Source: Pseudofrankia coriaricola (GTDB lineage Bacteria > Actinomycetota > Actinomycetes > Frankiales > Frankiaceae). Taken from it: a stretch of 64,000 nucleotides of DNA. The position numbers and the translations under genes were made by a program. Within the stretch, counting starts at the first letter, position 1; each line of letters opens with the position of its first letter. The notes beneath the pieces were generated by a model. It did no database searches. It was not told the origin of the DNA and saw nothing but the letters and a program-made list of their open reading frames with translations. The stretch lies in contig NZ_MBLO01000276.1 in the NCBI RefSeq assembly GCF_001854805.1, positions 35,779-99,778 of the forward strand, in the 5' to 3' direction. Positions 1 to 9,600 of the stretch are shown here, one piece after another.

Positions 1-215
1 CCGGTCTCCTCTCTGACCTCGCGGACCACGCAGTCGACGAACCACTCGCCGATCTGCATGCCGCCACCGGGCAGGCCCCAGCGGCCGTTGTCTCGACGCC
101 GCTCCAGCAGGATCCGGCCCCCCTCGTCGGTGACGATCGCACTGCCTCCGACGACAAGAGAGTTGGCCGCTACCTGGGACCCCACTGGTCTGACCGGATC
201 GAATACATCGCTCAT
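1..215 (-). CDS. Nudix hydrolase, 3' end outside window
   Basis: Reading down from an ATG at 215-213 gives about 71 residues before the window edge. The Nudix box is visible near the edge: a G followed by GMQIG, then E, then REVREET, which fits GX5EX7REUXEE up to its last residue. Before it are the strand and turn ILLERRRDNGRWGLPGGG typical of the fold. The family hydrolyses nucleoside diphosphates linked to another moiety; with a sugar-nucleotide cluster directly upstream, an NDP-sugar or house-cleaning substrate is possible but not shown. It begins 7 bases after the stop of the upstream methyltransferase gene, so it is probably the distal gene of that operon. C-terminal part not seen. Confidence 0.85.
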   Translation of the reverse strand, partial: MSDVFDPVRPVGSQVAANSLVVGGSAIVTDEGGRILLERRRDNGRWGLPGGGMQIGEWFVDCVVREVREET

Positions 216-222
216 CGGGGAC

Positions 223-1413
223 CTAGATGGCCCGAAGATCGGTACTCACACCAAGCTCGGCAAGCGACTCGCCAATCTCGTCGAGGTAGATCGGATTCAT
301 CACGATCACAAGTTCCGGCCGGTCCGTGGCGAGCCGGTCCGGCGCCACGATCGCATGCCCGCTGCCCGCCATGAACTTGCCGTGCTTGTAAGGATTGACG
401 TCCACGGCGTAGTCGACGAGGCGAGCTGCCTCGCCCAGCCCCGCGAAGAAGGACACGCCCTTGGAGCCGGAGCCCCAGATCGCCACCCTGCCACCCCGCG
501 CGCGCACCGCGCGGATCTCGTCGGACCAGTTCGCCAGGCTCGTGGCGACCGACAGGTCGAACGACGCCAGCGACGCTCGTAGCCGCTCGACATCGTCCTC
601 GATCTCCAATGGCTCACCCGGTGCCGGAGTCGTCGACGGCTTGGCCTCGATCACCAGGTACTGGTCGTCGTACTCACGGGAGACCTCGAGCACCTCGAAC
701 CCGGTCGCGCGGAACAGGCGCGCCAGCGACCCCGCGCTGAAGTACGAGCAGTGTTCGTAGTAGACGTCCCAGTAGGCGGCCTCTTCGAGGATCCGCAGCA
801 CGTCAGGAAGCTCGAACAGCACGACGGTGTCCGGCTGGTCGCCAATGGCCTCGCGGATGGAACGCATCCAGTCGCCGACCGGCGAGATGTGCTCCATCGT
901 GTGGCGGCAGACCACCGCGTCCGCCTTGAGGTGGGTGTACTTCGGACCGTAGTAGTCGGCGATCCAGGTGAGCCTGTCGGTCAGCTCCGGGTCGATCCGC
1001 TCAGGGTGCACGCCCGGGTCGATGCCGATCCCGGAGCCGGCACCCTGTTCGATCATGTTGACCAGGAACTCGCCCTTGCCACAGCCGAGCTCAAGGACCG
1101 ACCGGTCGTGCAGGTCATACTTGTCGACCCACCGTTTGGCCAGGTCACGAGCGAACTCTCGAAACAGCGGGGAGAACGCCTGGGTCTCCTCGTAACGAGC
1201 GGAGTAGGCGGCGAGCGAGCCGTTGTAGTGGGTGTTGAACACGAATGCACAGGTGTCGCAGAAGACGATCCGCAGGTCGCCCTTGGGGAACGCGAGCGCC
1301 TCCACCTCGTCGTCCATCAACAGGCAGCTGTGCGATGCCACACCGTCCTTGGCGTAGAACGGAGTAAGGCTCGACCCGTTGCAGGCCGGGCACCGGTCGA
1401 TGGGTTTGGTCAC
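223..1413 (-). CDS. SAM-dependent sugar C-methyltransferase-like protein (zinc-binding N terminus)
   Basis: 396 aa, GTG start. The N terminus carries two cysteine pairs, CPAC (residues 8-11) and CDTC (52-55), as in the zinc-binding module of TylCIII/NovU-type C-methyltransferases. The SAM-binding motif [12 protein letters not shown], lies at about 106-116. The C-terminal third has a second Rossmann-like segment ([16 protein letters not shown]) typical of the C-methyltransferase C-terminal domain. Family knowledge: these enzymes methylate C3 of 4-keto-6-deoxy NDP-sugars. The start GTG overlaps the upstream stop by 4 bases (GTGA), so it is translationally coupled to the second methyltransferase gene. 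The exact acceptor sugar cannot be read from sequence. Confidence 0.85.
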   Translation of the reverse strand: MTKPIDRCPACNGSSLTPFYAKDGVASHSCLLMDDEVEALAFPKGDLRIVFCDTCAFVFNTHYNGSLAAYSARYEETQAFSPLFREFARDLAKRWVDKYDLHDRSVLELGCGKGEFLVNMIEQGAGSGIGIDPGVHPERIDPELTDRLTWIADYYGPKYTHLKADAVVCRHTMEHISPVGDWMRSIREAIGDQPDTVVLFELPDVLRILEEAAYWDVYYEHCSYFSAGSLARLFRATGFEVLEVSREYDDQYLVIEAKPSTTPAPGEPLEIEDDVERLRASLASFDLSVATSLANWSDEIRAVRARGGRVAIWGSGSKGVSFFAGLGEAARLVDYAVDVNPYKHGKFMAGSGHAIVAPDRLATDRPELVIVMNPIYLDEIGESLAELGVSTDLRAI

Positions 1414-2642
1414 GGCACGATCCTCGGGGTCGGGACGGGGAGGATGAACTTCCCACCCCGTCGCAGGTACTCGCCCTGCTGCTTCATGATTTCGTCGGCA
1501 AAGTTCCAGGCCAACAGGAGCACGTAGTCGGGCTGCTCGACGAGCAGGGCCGCTGGCTCACGGATAGGCAGGTGCATGCCGGGCATGTACCTGCCTTGCT
1601 TGTGCACGTTGCGGTCGACGACGAACTCGACCAGATCGGTCCCGATGCCGACGTAGTTGAGCAGCGTGCTGCCTTTGGCCGCCGCCCCGTAGGCGGCGAC
1701 CCGCTTCCCGCCGGCCCGTAGCGACCCGAGCAGCGCGCGCAGGTCGGCGCGGATCCGCTCGACCGCCACCCCGAAGTCGGCGTAGTAGTCGAACGTGGTC
1801 ATGCCGGCGTTCGCCTCGGCGGCCAGGTAGCCGCGCACAGCGTCGCTGACATGCTCGCGCGGGCCGATGTGCCAGCGCAGCGTGCCACCGTGCAGTTCAG
1901 GGAAGTACTCGACGTCGTTGAGGAACAACCCGTGCCGACGGACCAGCGTGTCGACCGCCGTGCAGGAGTAGTAGCAGAAGTGCTCGTGATAGACGGTGTC
2001 GAACTCGCGATGCTCGACCAGGTCGCGCACGTACGGGTTCTCCACGGTGATCAGCCCGTTCTCCGCGACGAGTATTGCCATCCCGGCGACGAAGTCGTTG
2101 AGCTCGGGGACGTGCGCCATCACATTGTTCGCAATGATCACGTCAGCATTCCCGCGCTCGGCGACGATCTGTCTGGCGAGTTCGCTGCCGAAGAACTCGG
2201 CGAGTGTCGGCACGCCCACCGCCGCCGCGGCGGCGGCCTGGTCGGGTGCTGGATCGATCCCGAGCACCGGTACTCCGCGCTCGACAAAGTTGCGGAGCAG
2301 GTAGCCATCGTTGCTGGCCAGCTCCACGACCAGACTGTCGCCGTCGAGCCCGCGCCGCTCGATCAGTCCGACCGCGTGCTCGCGTGAGTGCCGCAGCAGG
2401 TGTTCGGAGAAGGAGGAGAAGTAAAGATAGTTGTCGACGAAGAGCTGCTCCGGCGGCACCTCCTCGAGGATCTGCACCAGCGAACACGCCGAGCAGAAGG
2501 CAACATCGAGCGGGAACCGCGCCTCCGGGTCGGCCAGCCCGTCCTCGGTGACCAGCGCGTCAGCCAGTGGGGTTGTGCCGAGCGAGAGGAACGGTTTGAG
2601 GCCGGTCTGTCCGCAGGACCGGCAGCCCAGCAGGTCGCTCAC
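1410..2642 (-). CDS. SAM-dependent sugar C-methyltransferase-like protein, second copy
   Basis: 410 aa from a GTG at 2642-2640. The frame is open farther upstream, but this GTG overlaps the epimerase stop as GTGA and begins immediately before the zinc module: cysteines at 7/10 (CRSC) and 50/53 (CSAC). Motif I is [12 protein letters not shown] (about 105-116), the form seen in NDP-hexose C-methyltransferases. A second nucleotide-binding-like segment, [17 protein letters not shown], occurs in the C-terminal domain. It is only distantly similar to its downstream neighbour, so the two are not a recent duplication. Likely role: C-methylation of a deoxysugar, or a related one-carbon step in the same pathway. 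Confidence 0.85.
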   Translation of the reverse strand: MSDLLGCRSCGQTGLKPFLSLGTTPLADALVTEDGLADPEARFPLDVAFCSACSLVQILEEVPPEQLFVDNYLYFSSFSEHLLRHSREHAVGLIERRGLDGDSLVVELASNDGYLLRNFVERGVPVLGIDPAPDQAAAAAAVGVPTLAEFFGSELARQIVAERGNADVIIANNVMAHVPELNDFVAGMAILVAENGLITVENPYVRDLVEHREFDTVYHEHFCYYSCTAVDTLVRRHGLFLNDVEYFPELHGGTLRWHIGPREHVSDAVRGYLAAEANAGMTTFDYYADFGVAVERIRADLRALLGSLRAGGKRVAAYGAAAKGSTLLNYVGIGTDLVEFVVDRNVHKQGRYMPGMHLPIREPAALLVEQPDYVLLLAWNFADEIMKQQGEYLRRGGKFILPVPTPRIVP

Positions 2643-3715
2643 GAGGCGTCCGGGCCGTCGGCTCCAGTGCCCGCGGCGTGGGAGCCCGTCAGCGCCGTGA
2701 AACGCAGTGAGTCGTTGAGAACGCCCTGCTCGATCAGCTCCTGAATCCGGCGGATCCGCTGGAAGCGCGCGCCGACCAGGTCGTCGTGCGTGAGCGCCTC
2801 GGCGAGGAACGTGGTGTACAGCTCCTCGACTCCCTTGCGCACCGTCCACACCGGCTGGAAGGACGGGAAGGTGTCGGCGAACCGGTCACAGTCGACCCGA
2901 TAGTTACGCTTGTCTGGGCTGGCACCGTCCGCGAAAGTGATTTTGCAGTTCGGGACGACCTCCTCGACGATCTCGGCAACGTCACGGATCCGGTAGTTCT
3001 CGCTGGTCCGGCCGATGTTGTACGCCTCCAGGTGGATCTTCTCCCGGGGAGCCTCGCAGACAGCCTGCATCGCGCGCGCGATGTCCTCGATGTGCACCAG
3101 CGGCCGCCACGGGGTGCCATCGCTCTTCATGCGCACCTCGCCGGTGGTGATTGCGTACCCGGTCAGGTTGTTCACGACGAGGTCGCCACGCAGCCGGGCC
3201 GATACGCCGTACGCGGTCGCGTTGCGCAGGAACACCGGGCTGAAGGCGTCGTCGGCGAGCTCGGCCAGACCCTTCTCAGCCATCACCTTCGACTCGCCGT
3301 ACGGAGTGACCGGGTAAAAGTCGGCGGTCTCGTCGATCGGCGCGTCGCCATGTGCGCCGTAGAGGCTGCATGACGAGGAGAAGACGAACCTGGAGACCCC
3401 GGCCGCCTTCGCGGCCCGCGCCACGCTGATGGTGGCGTGAGCGTTGATGTCGTACGTGGTCTGCGGGTTGAGGTCGCCGAGCGGGTCATTGGAGATCGCC
3501 GCGAGGTGAACGACCGCGTCGAAGCCCTCAAGGTGGCTGGGCGTGATGTCACGGATGTCCGCCCGGACCGCGGGGACAGTGGGCGGCTCCGCGCCGATGG
3601 TGCAGTCGGCGAACAGGCCACTGTCCAGGCCGGCGACATCATGGCCGGCCTGCAGGAAGAGCGGGACCAGACGGGTGCCGATATAGCCGTCGTGGCCGGT
3701 GACGAGGATGCGCAT
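2639..3715 (-). CDS. NAD-dependent epimerase/dehydratase (extended SDR)
   Basis: 358 aa from the ATG at 3715, chosen because the dinucleotide-binding motif follows at once (GHDGYIG, residues 7-13); a longer open frame adds only unconserved residues. Catalytic Tyr139 and Lys143 are in TPYGESK, with the preceding SSSCSLYG serine strand. These features define extended short-chain dehydrogenases acting on nucleotide sugars (4-epimerases, 4,6-dehydratases, 4-ketoreductases). Directly downstream of the cytidylyltransferase gene (4-base gap) and overlapping the next methyltransferase gene, it probably acts on the CDP-sugar. Whether it is the dehydratase, which the pathway needs and no other gene here supplies, or an epimerase/reductase is undecided. 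Confidence 0.9.
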   Translation of the reverse strand: MRILVTGHDGYIGTRLVPLFLQAGHDVAGLDSGLFADCTIGAEPPTVPAVRADIRDITPSHLEGFDAVVHLAAISNDPLGDLNPQTTYDINAHATISVARAAKAAGVSRFVFSSSCSLYGAHGDAPIDETADFYPVTPYGESKVMAEKGLAELADDAFSPVFLRNATAYGVSARLRGDLVVNNLTGYAITTGEVRMKSDGTPWRPLVHIEDIARAMQAVCEAPREKIHLEAYNIGRTSENYRIRDVAEIVEEVVPNCKITFADGASPDKRNYRVDCDRFADTFPSFQPVWTVRKGVEELYTTFLAEALTHDDLVGARFQRIRRIQELIEQGVLNDSLRFTALTGSHAAGTGADGPDAS

Positions 3716-3719
3716 GTTG

Positions 3720-4502
3720 TCAGGCCCAAACCTTCCACGGAGCGTTGCCGGAGTCCCAGAGCGACTGGAGCAGCCTGCGATCACGGACAGTGTCCATGCA
3801 CTGCCAGAAGCCGCCGTGCCGGTAGGCCATCAGCTGACCGTCCTTGGCCAGCTCCTCCAACGGCTCCTTCTCGAACTGGGTGAGGTCGCCTTCGATGTAG
3901 TCGAAGATTCCGGGCTCGAGGACGAAGAAGGCACCGTTGATCCAGCCTTCGCCAGTCTGCGGCTTCTCCGAGAACTCCGTGATCCGGCTGTCGTCGTCGA
4001 TCTCGAGGTGGCCGAACCGGGCGGGCGGGCGCACCGCCGTCAGGGTCGCCAGCTTGCCGTGCGCGCGGTGGAAGTCGAGCAGCGCGTGGAGGTCGATGTC
4101 GGACACACCATCGCCCCAGGTGAGCATGAATGTGCCCTCGGTGCCGATCCACCGCTGGAGCCGCTTGATGCGGCCGCCGGTGTTCGTATCCTGGCCGGTC
4201 TCGACCAGGCTGATGCTCCAGTCCTCGCGGTGGCCGTCGGCCTCGTGTTGGTACACGGTCCCGTCTCGGAGCGACACGGTCAGGTCGCTGGCGAGCGACG
4301 CGTAGTCCACGAGCCATCGCTTGATGTATTCGCCACGGTATCCGAGCGCGACGGCGAAATCGGTGAGACCGAAGTGCGCATAGTACTTCATGATGTGCCA
4401 CATGATCGGCTGATTACCGATCTCCACCATCGGCTTGGGTTTGATGGTGGTCTCCTCGGCGAGCCTGCTGCCAAGTCCTCCGGCCAGGATTCCGATTTTC
4501 AT
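3720..4502 (-). CDS. rfbF: Glucose-1-phosphate cytidylyltransferase
   Basis: 260 aa. ATG at 4502 is preferred over an in-frame GTG four codons earlier because an AGGGGGG ribosome site lies just ahead of it. It starts with the nucleotidyltransferase loop AGGLGSR (residues 7-13), then KPKPMVEIG, the metal/sugar region LTWGDGVSD, and FGHLEIDD and NGAFFVLEP, all characteristic of RfbF/DdhA. The enzyme makes CDP-glucose from CTP and glucose-1-phosphate, the entry point to CDP-3,6-dideoxyhexoses and CDP-linked branched sugars. It is the first gene of a five-gene minus-strand run ending in the Nudix gene. No rfbG-type dehydratase (with the usual GFKGSW N terminus) is seen in the window. Confidence 0.93.
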   Translation of the reverse strand: MKIGILAGGLGSRLAEETTIKPKPMVEIGNQPIMWHIMKYYAHFGLTDFAVALGYRGEYIKRWLVDYASLASDLTVSLRDGTVYQHEADGHREDWSISLVETGQDTNTGGRIKRLQRWIGTEGTFMLTWGDGVSDIDLHALLDFHRAHGKLATLTAVRPPARFGHLEIDDDSRITEFSEKPQTGEGWINGAFFVLEPGIFDYIEGDLTQFEKEPLEELAKDGQLMAYRHGGFWQCMDTVRDRRLLQSLWDSGNAPWKVWA

Positions 4503-4924
4503 GTCCCCCCTCACGACCCGGCGCTACCGAGGCACCGGGAGTACGACCACACAGCACGATCGCACGCCCGGTGGCTCGACAGACCGAATATGACTGAAAA
4601 CCTTGGTGAATCTGTCAGACGTCATCTCGAAACATCGCCGTGACCTATACCGCGACGGTGTCGGAAGTAAGATCACGACTACTCCGGTCGGCCGGGCCCG
4701 ACGCGCCATGGTGGCCAGCCGACGAGGGTGACATGGACAAGGTGGTCATGTGCCGGAGGCGGGCGGCCACGACACGATCCCGTTCGAACATTGGCACGAT
4801 CCCCTATGTGTCTCAAGTAAGGGTCGAACAGCTATGGCGTAGATCACGTGGGCCGCGGCACGGGACTGCCTTCGGGCCGCTACCAGCCCTTTCGGCCGAT
4901 ACGCTAAGTCACACGGTGTCGACG
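4503..4924 (-). promoter_or_regulatory. Gene-free leader upstream of rfbF
   Basis: 422 bases with no convincing gene. Both strands show only short frames lacking codon bias. The stretch is less GC-rich than its neighbours and should hold the promoter of the rfbF operon (transcribed leftward) and the end of the GT2 gene. I could not identify a reliable -35/-10 pair or a terminator hairpin. Confidence 0.4.
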
Positions 4925-5914
4925 TCACGACGCCGACAGACCACTGCGCGGCTTCTTGGTGACCGTGGCTCGAATCTCGCCAGCCATGTGCCGCCAGTAG
5001 GGCCGAGCCCAGTGGCGCGCGAGGGCGTCCAGACAGCGCCCCTGCTCGGCGAGACCCAGCTCGGCCTTCCGGACCGACGCCGCTATCTGGATGGTCATCT
5101 GCGTGAACGGCAGCGACTTGCGCTTGCGCAGCGCCGGGTCGAACCAGGCCGCACGGTCCTGGTAGTCAGGGTTCGCGTTCACCGAGTTGTCCTCGTGGAA
5201 ACGCCGGTGGAACAATCGCTCTGGCACCTCCAGGAAGCGGCCACGCAACGCCATCTCCGCGAGAAGGACCACGTCCGACCCGACGAACCGGTCGATCAGT
5301 CTGGTCTCGCGCAGCACCTCCATCCGCATCACACCGAACACGGCGTGATACTCGGTGCGGGTCGCGAGGAAATGCGCCAGCCGTTCGTGCGGGGTCGGCT
5401 CCCGGAGGTCCATCCCGTCCTCGAATTCGCCCACGACCTGATCGTCCTTGTCGATGACCAGGGTCTTGGGGTAGGCGAGTACGGCTTCGGGGCCGAACTC
5501 CTCCAGCGCGGTCACGCATCTGGACACGTAGGTCGGCGCGCACCGGTCGTCATGGGCCGTCCATTTGAAGTACTCGCCTTGGGCGGCGTCGAAGGCGCGG
5601 TTGTAGTTCCAGGCGGCACCGCGGTTCTCCGGCGACCGCAGGTAGGTCACCCGGTTGTCGCGCTCGGCCGCCTCGCGGCAGATGCTCTCCGTGGCGTCCG
5701 TGCTGCCGTTGTCAGCGAGCAGGAGCTGCATGTTCGGGTAGTCCTGGGCGATCAGCGACTCCAGCGACCGCGCGAGGTAGTTCTCGCCGTTGAAGACCGG
5801 CAAGGCGACCGTCACGAGTGGGGCACGTCCCGTGACCGGCCTCAGGCCGTCGCCGCCCAACGACTTCGCCAGCGGACTGGCTGGATTCTGGTCTGGCGTC
5901 GCCGCCATGGTCAT
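4925..5914 (-). CDS. Family 2 glycosyltransferase
   Basis: 329 aa; ATG at 5914 preceded by GGGAGG at good spacing (a second ATG lies two codons in). After about 30 low-complexity residues the GT-A fold begins: LVTVALPVFNGENYLARSL, then LLLADNGSTDAT and the metal-binding acidic cluster TAHDD, as in GT2 enzymes. No transmembrane segments, so it is a soluble or peripheral cytosolic enzyme. It likely adds a sugar to a lipid-linked glycan intermediate exported by the neighbouring flippase. Donor and acceptor are unknown. Confidence 0.9.
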   Translation of the reverse strand: MTMAATPDQNPASPLAKSLGGDGLRPVTGRAPLVTVALPVFNGENYLARSLESLIAQDYPNMQLLLADNGSTDATESICREAAERDNRVTYLRSPENRGAAWNYNRAFDAAQGEYFKWTAHDDRCAPTYVSRCVTALEEFGPEAVLAYPKTLVIDKDDQVVGEFEDGMDLREPTPHERLAHFLATRTEYHAVFGVMRMEVLRETRLIDRFVGSDVVLLAEMALRGRFLEVPERLFHRRFHEDNSVNANPDYQDRAAWFDPALRKRKSLPFTQMTIQIAASVRKAELGLAEQGRCLDALARHWARPYWRHMAGEIRATVTKKPRSGLSAS

Positions 5915-5978
5915 GTCGAGGTCCCTCCCCCGAGACGCGGCGTCCTCAGCCGCTCCTGGGCAACGCCTGGCTGGCTTG

Positions 5979-7793
5979 TCAAGCCGTCGGCGCGTTCGCG
6001 CGTCCGGCGCCGGCGAAACGCCGGAGATCTTGCAATGCGGGCGGGCGGACCAGCACCATCAGGCCGACATAGCAGATCGCGCCCACCGCGACGGACAACG
6101 ACAGGTTGGCGACGGCCAGCACCCCGGCCCGCCCGACGCAGTACTGGACGCCGGCCACCAGCGCCGACATGACCAGGGTGGCCCACAGGTACGGCCAGAG
6201 CGTCCGGACCAACTCGGACTGCCGTGCGCCGATCAGCCGGAACGGGATCGCGAACCCGGGGGACAGGAGCAGCAGGATGACGATCCCATAGGCCGCCGCG
6301 ACGCCGTTCACCCCCCATGGCAGGCCCGCGAAATAGCTACCGAGCATCAGCAGGCCGGAGAAGATTCCCCAGCGCAGCAGGAGGTCGGTCCGGCCTTGGC
6401 TCTGGTAGATGACCCCGACGCTGAAGCTCACCGACTGGATGCCGCCGATCGGCGCCAGGATCTGGATCAGGCCTACCAGCGTTCCCCACTTGTCGCCGAG
6501 CACGACGTGGACCAGATTGTTCGCGACGACGGCCAGCAGCGCCATCGCCGGGAAACAAATCAGAGCACTGACCGCGCAGGCTCGGAAGTAGATGCGACGA
6601 ACCTCCGGATGATCGTCCTTGATGCGCGAGAGCCCCGCGAACATGACTTCCTGTAGCGCCGTCAGAACGGAGGTGACAGGATACATCAGCACGCGCTGCG
6701 CGAGGCCGTAAAAGCCGAGCGGGCCAGCTCCGAGGAATCGGCCGACGATGATCTTGTCGCCGTTCAACAGAAAGAAGTTGAAGATGTTGAAGGCGCTGAG
6801 GTTCGCGCTGAAGCCGAGGAGCTGGCGGATGTCCGCGAAGGAGAAGTGGATGCTGGGCCGCCAGGACGACGTGAACCAGACGATCAGCGTGATCACGGCA
6901 TAGCCGGCCACGTTGCCGACGACCAGTGACCACACTCCCGCACCCAGGATGCCGAGCGTGATCGAGCAGACGGCGCTGAAGAGCGTGCCGATGATGTTCG
7001 CGGCGGCCACGGCGCCGAACTTGAGGTCGCGGCGCAGCAGCCACTGCTGGAGGTCGCCGGCACTGAGCATGAACAGGCTCAGACCGATCACCTGGAGGAC
7101 CGGAGTCAGGGCCGAGTCGCCATAGGCCAACGACAGCAGCGGTGCGACCAGGGCAAGCACACCGGTCAGGCCGAGCCCCAACCCGAGGTTCAGAAAGAAG
7201 ACGCTGCTGAGCAGATTCTGGTCGGACTCCTGCCGCTGGACCACCGCCATGCCAGTGCCAAAACCACGCACGATCTCCAGGAATGCCAGGACGACCAGCG
7301 CCATCGTCATCAGGCCGAACGCCCTGGGCTCCAGGATGCGCGCCATCGCGATCTGGACGACCAGCCGGATGATCTGCACGCCGATCTGGTTGAGCGACAT
7401 CCAGCGAATCCCGTGCACCATCGAGCCGTGAGCGGGTGTCCCGTCGCGCGGTGCCGTCCGCGCCGCGCCGCCAGGTGCCGCCGGCGGCTCGGTGAGATCG
7501 ACGAGACCATCGAGCCGTTCCTCGCTCCACCGGTCCCGGACCATCGCGGGTGCGTTGACGAAACGAGCATTGCTTGGGCGCAAGGTGTCCGACGAGTCGT
7601 AGCCATCGACCCGCATGAGATCCGCCGGATCAAGAAAGGTCTCGGGCGCGTCGGCGGGGAAGGCGGGGATCGCGGGGATCGTCTCCCCGGTAGGGGACGA
7701 TCCAGAGGCGGCCGGAAGCGCCGCGGGCGGCCGGCCACCCGGGTTGGAGTGAGTACGGTGCCGACGCTCACGCGTCGGCTCAGCCCGAGTCAC
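5979..7793 (-). CDS. Wzx/MOP-superfamily polysaccharide flippase
   Basis: 604 aa. GTG at 7793 is supported by AGGTGA upstream, giving an unusual soluble N-terminal extension of about 120 residues rich in Pro, Arg and Ala. The membrane part then begins (GIRWMSLNQIGVQIIRLVVQ) with about 12-14 hydrophobic segments in the order expected for the oligosaccharide-flippase/MATE-like fold, including FGLMTMALVVLAFLEIVRGF. The family flips undecaprenyl-linked repeat units to the outer face of the membrane. A start near residue 120 would give a standard-length flippase of about 480 aa, so the extension should be treated as provisional. Confidence 0.85.
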   Translation of the reverse strand: MTRAEPTRERRHRTHSNPGGRPPAALPAASGSSPTGETIPAIPAFPADAPETFLDPADLMRVDGYDSSDTLRPSNARFVNAPAMVRDRWSEERLDGLVDLTEPPAAPGGAARTAPRDGTPAHGSMVHGIRWMSLNQIGVQIIRLVVQIAMARILEPRAFGLMTMALVVLAFLEIVRGFGTGMAVVQRQESDQNLLSSVFFLNLGLGLGLTGVLALVAPLLSLAYGDSALTPVLQVIGLSLFMLSAGDLQQWLLRRDLKFGAVAAANIIGTLFSAVCSITLGILGAGVWSLVVGNVAGYAVITLIVWFTSSWRPSIHFSFADIRQLLGFSANLSAFNIFNFFLLNGDKIIVGRFLGAGPLGFYGLAQRVLMYPVTSVLTALQEVMFAGLSRIKDDHPEVRRIYFRACAVSALICFPAMALLAVVANNLVHVVLGDKWGTLVGLIQILAPIGGIQSVSFSVGVIYQSQGRTDLLLRWGIFSGLLMLGSYFAGLPWGVNGVAAAYGIVILLLLSPGFAIPFRLIGARQSELVRTLWPYLWATLVMSALVAGVQYCVGRAGVLAVANLSLSVAVGAICYVGLMVLVRPPALQDLRRFAGAGRANAPTA

Positions 7794-7888
7794 GGTTGAT
7801 CACCTGGCACGGACCGAACGGATCGCGAGCAGCGACCAGACGGGTGGTGCGCGGGTGTCCTCCACACCTCGCCATCGCGGTTCAAGAG

Positions 7889-9259
7889 TCAGCCACCCTG
7901 CCGACGGACATGCGCGCTGCCCCCGGCGGGGGTGCTCCGATACTCATCCGTCGATCCTCCGACCGTGCCACGCGTCCCCGTCCCCCTTGGCTCCGTCAGG
8001 AGAGGAATGACCTCCGCCCGGACATCGAGCTTGTCAAGAAACGCCCGTACCTCGTCCAGGTACAGCGCGTTGGGCAGCAGTACCCGATCGATGTCCATGC
8101 CGGCGATCTCTTCGGGCGCGAGCACCCGATGTCCAGTACCGGGGATGAACGTTCCCTGCTTGTTCGGGTTCAGGTCGACGACTCCCGCGACCGCCGCCCC
8201 GGCGCCGACGACGTTGAGGAAGTTCACCCCCTTGGCACCGGCACCCCAGACCAGGACCCGCCCCGAGGTCAGATCGGGCTGGGCCTGTGCATCCGCGCCC
8301 GTGTGCCGCGCCTTGGTATCCATACCCGCCGTTGGGCCGCGGCCAGGCGTCGCCTCGCCGGCGAACTCCTTTGTCCAGCGGCCGACCACGTCGCGATAGC
8401 GGCTTCCGAAACGGCGCCCGCTCGCGACGTAGTCACCGACCGTACCCATCACATCACCCGGCGCGAGAGTGCCCGGCGCGATGTCCCGAGAGGCCCGCGC
8501 CGTTCTCGCCTCGACCCACAGGAACTGGTCACCGAACGCGGTGCCGGTACCCGTGACGTCGAACCCGGCCGCGGTGATGACGGCGGCCAGTCCGGCAGGC
8601 GAGAAGTACGTGACGTGCGGGTAGATGTAGTCCCAGGCCCCGGCCTCGCTAAGCATGAAGCCGCCGTTGGGCACCTCGAGGTACATCGACGCGTCCCGCT
8701 CACCGAGCGCGTCCCGTATGTTGCGCAGGAACGCGAGCGGGTTCTCGATGTGCTCGAGAACATGCCGGCAGACGACGAAATCTCCGGGCAGGTCGCTGTA
8801 GCGCGGACCGTAGTAGTCGACGATGAAGGCGACGTCAGCGTCCTCGGCCCGGTCGGGCCCCACATAGGTGGGGTCGTATCCCGTTCCGGACGAGCCGGCG
8901 AGCCGGCAGAGTTCCCGAAGGAAGTCGCCCTTGCCCGAGCCGATCTCGACGATCGAGCGTGCGGCGAGACCGTGCGTGTCGACGAGGCGACGCGCCAGGG
9001 CGGCTGAGAAGGCGCGGAAGGTACCCGAGTAGTGCAACGAGTTGTCGTAGTGGCCGTCGTACTCGAGCAGGTCGGGGTCGAAGGCGACGTTCACGACCGT
9101 CCCGCAGACGCCGCACAGGTGCAGGTCAAGCGAGCGTCGGACCGCTCCTAGCGCATCTTCCTCGGTCGAGCAGAGCACCCCGATGATCACCGGAGTGCGG
9201 TCCACGACGATCAGCGGCTCAAGTGCAGGGGCCTGACAGGCGGGACAGGTCTGCCGCAT
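7889..9259 (-). CDS. SAM-dependent C-methyltransferase-like protein, third copy
   Basis: 456 aa from ATG 9259, chosen because the zinc module starts at once (CPAC at residues 5-8, CGVC at 49-52); the frame is open 40 codons upstream without conservation. Motif I is IVEIGSGKGDF (about 103-113), followed by VVCRHVLEHIENP. The C-terminal nucleotide-binding-like segment GRVLVWGAGAKGVNFL is present. It resembles the 223-1413 protein more than the 1410-2642 one (shared [16 protein letters not shown] and CRHxxEHI segments). A roughly 70-residue low-complexity insert (GKGPTAGM-like, 8280-8450) separates the catalytic and C-terminal parts. Likely modifies a sugar of the same glycan. Confidence 0.85.
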   Translation of the reverse strand: MRQTCPACQAPALEPLIVVDRTPVIIGVLCSTEEDALGAVRRSLDLHLCGVCGTVVNVAFDPDLLEYDGHYDNSLHYSGTFRAFSAALARRLVDTHGLAARSIVEIGSGKGDFLRELCRLAGSSGTGYDPTYVGPDRAEDADVAFIVDYYGPRYSDLPGDFVVCRHVLEHIENPLAFLRNIRDALGERDASMYLEVPNGGFMLSEAGAWDYIYPHVTYFSPAGLAAVITAAGFDVTGTGTAFGDQFLWVEARTARASRDIAPGTLAPGDVMGTVGDYVASGRRFGSRYRDVVGRWTKEFAGEATPGRGPTAGMDTKARHTGADAQAQPDLTSGRVLVWGAGAKGVNFLNVVGAGAAVAGVVDLNPNKQGTFIPGTGHRVLAPEEIAGMDIDRVLLPNALYLDEVRAFLDKLDVRAEVIPLLTEPRGTGTRGTVGGSTDEYRSTPAGGSAHVRRQGG

Positions 9260-9600
9260 GTCAGAAATCCCGCGCCGGGTTGGCCACGTGGTGGTGCGCC
9301 GACGACGTGCCAGGCCTGGCTGGCGACGTCTCAGCCAGGACAGGGACGTCCGGTCTCGCCAGACTGGACACCACGGCAAGGCCTCCGGAGTAGGTGTGGG
9401 CCGGTATCGGTCGGCCTGTTCGCTGGGACGCGTTCGTCATGGTGCCAGGGCACGCCGGCCGTCGTTTCTGTCGGCCGGGCAACCTTGTCGCCGGAACCAG
9501 GCGCTTACCAGTTCCTGGCCCAAGGCCAGCGAGGAGAAGTTCGTCGAGCCGTGGGATGCCGCGCGCCGGTCGCAACCGCTGGCATCTCGGTCGCGCCCCC
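9260..9600. other. Intergenic stretch, no gene seen
   Basis: 341 bases between the third methyltransferase gene and the GT4 gene. Only short frames without coding bias are present; it should contain the promoter of the leftward methyltransferase gene. No strong hairpin found. Confidence 0.4.
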
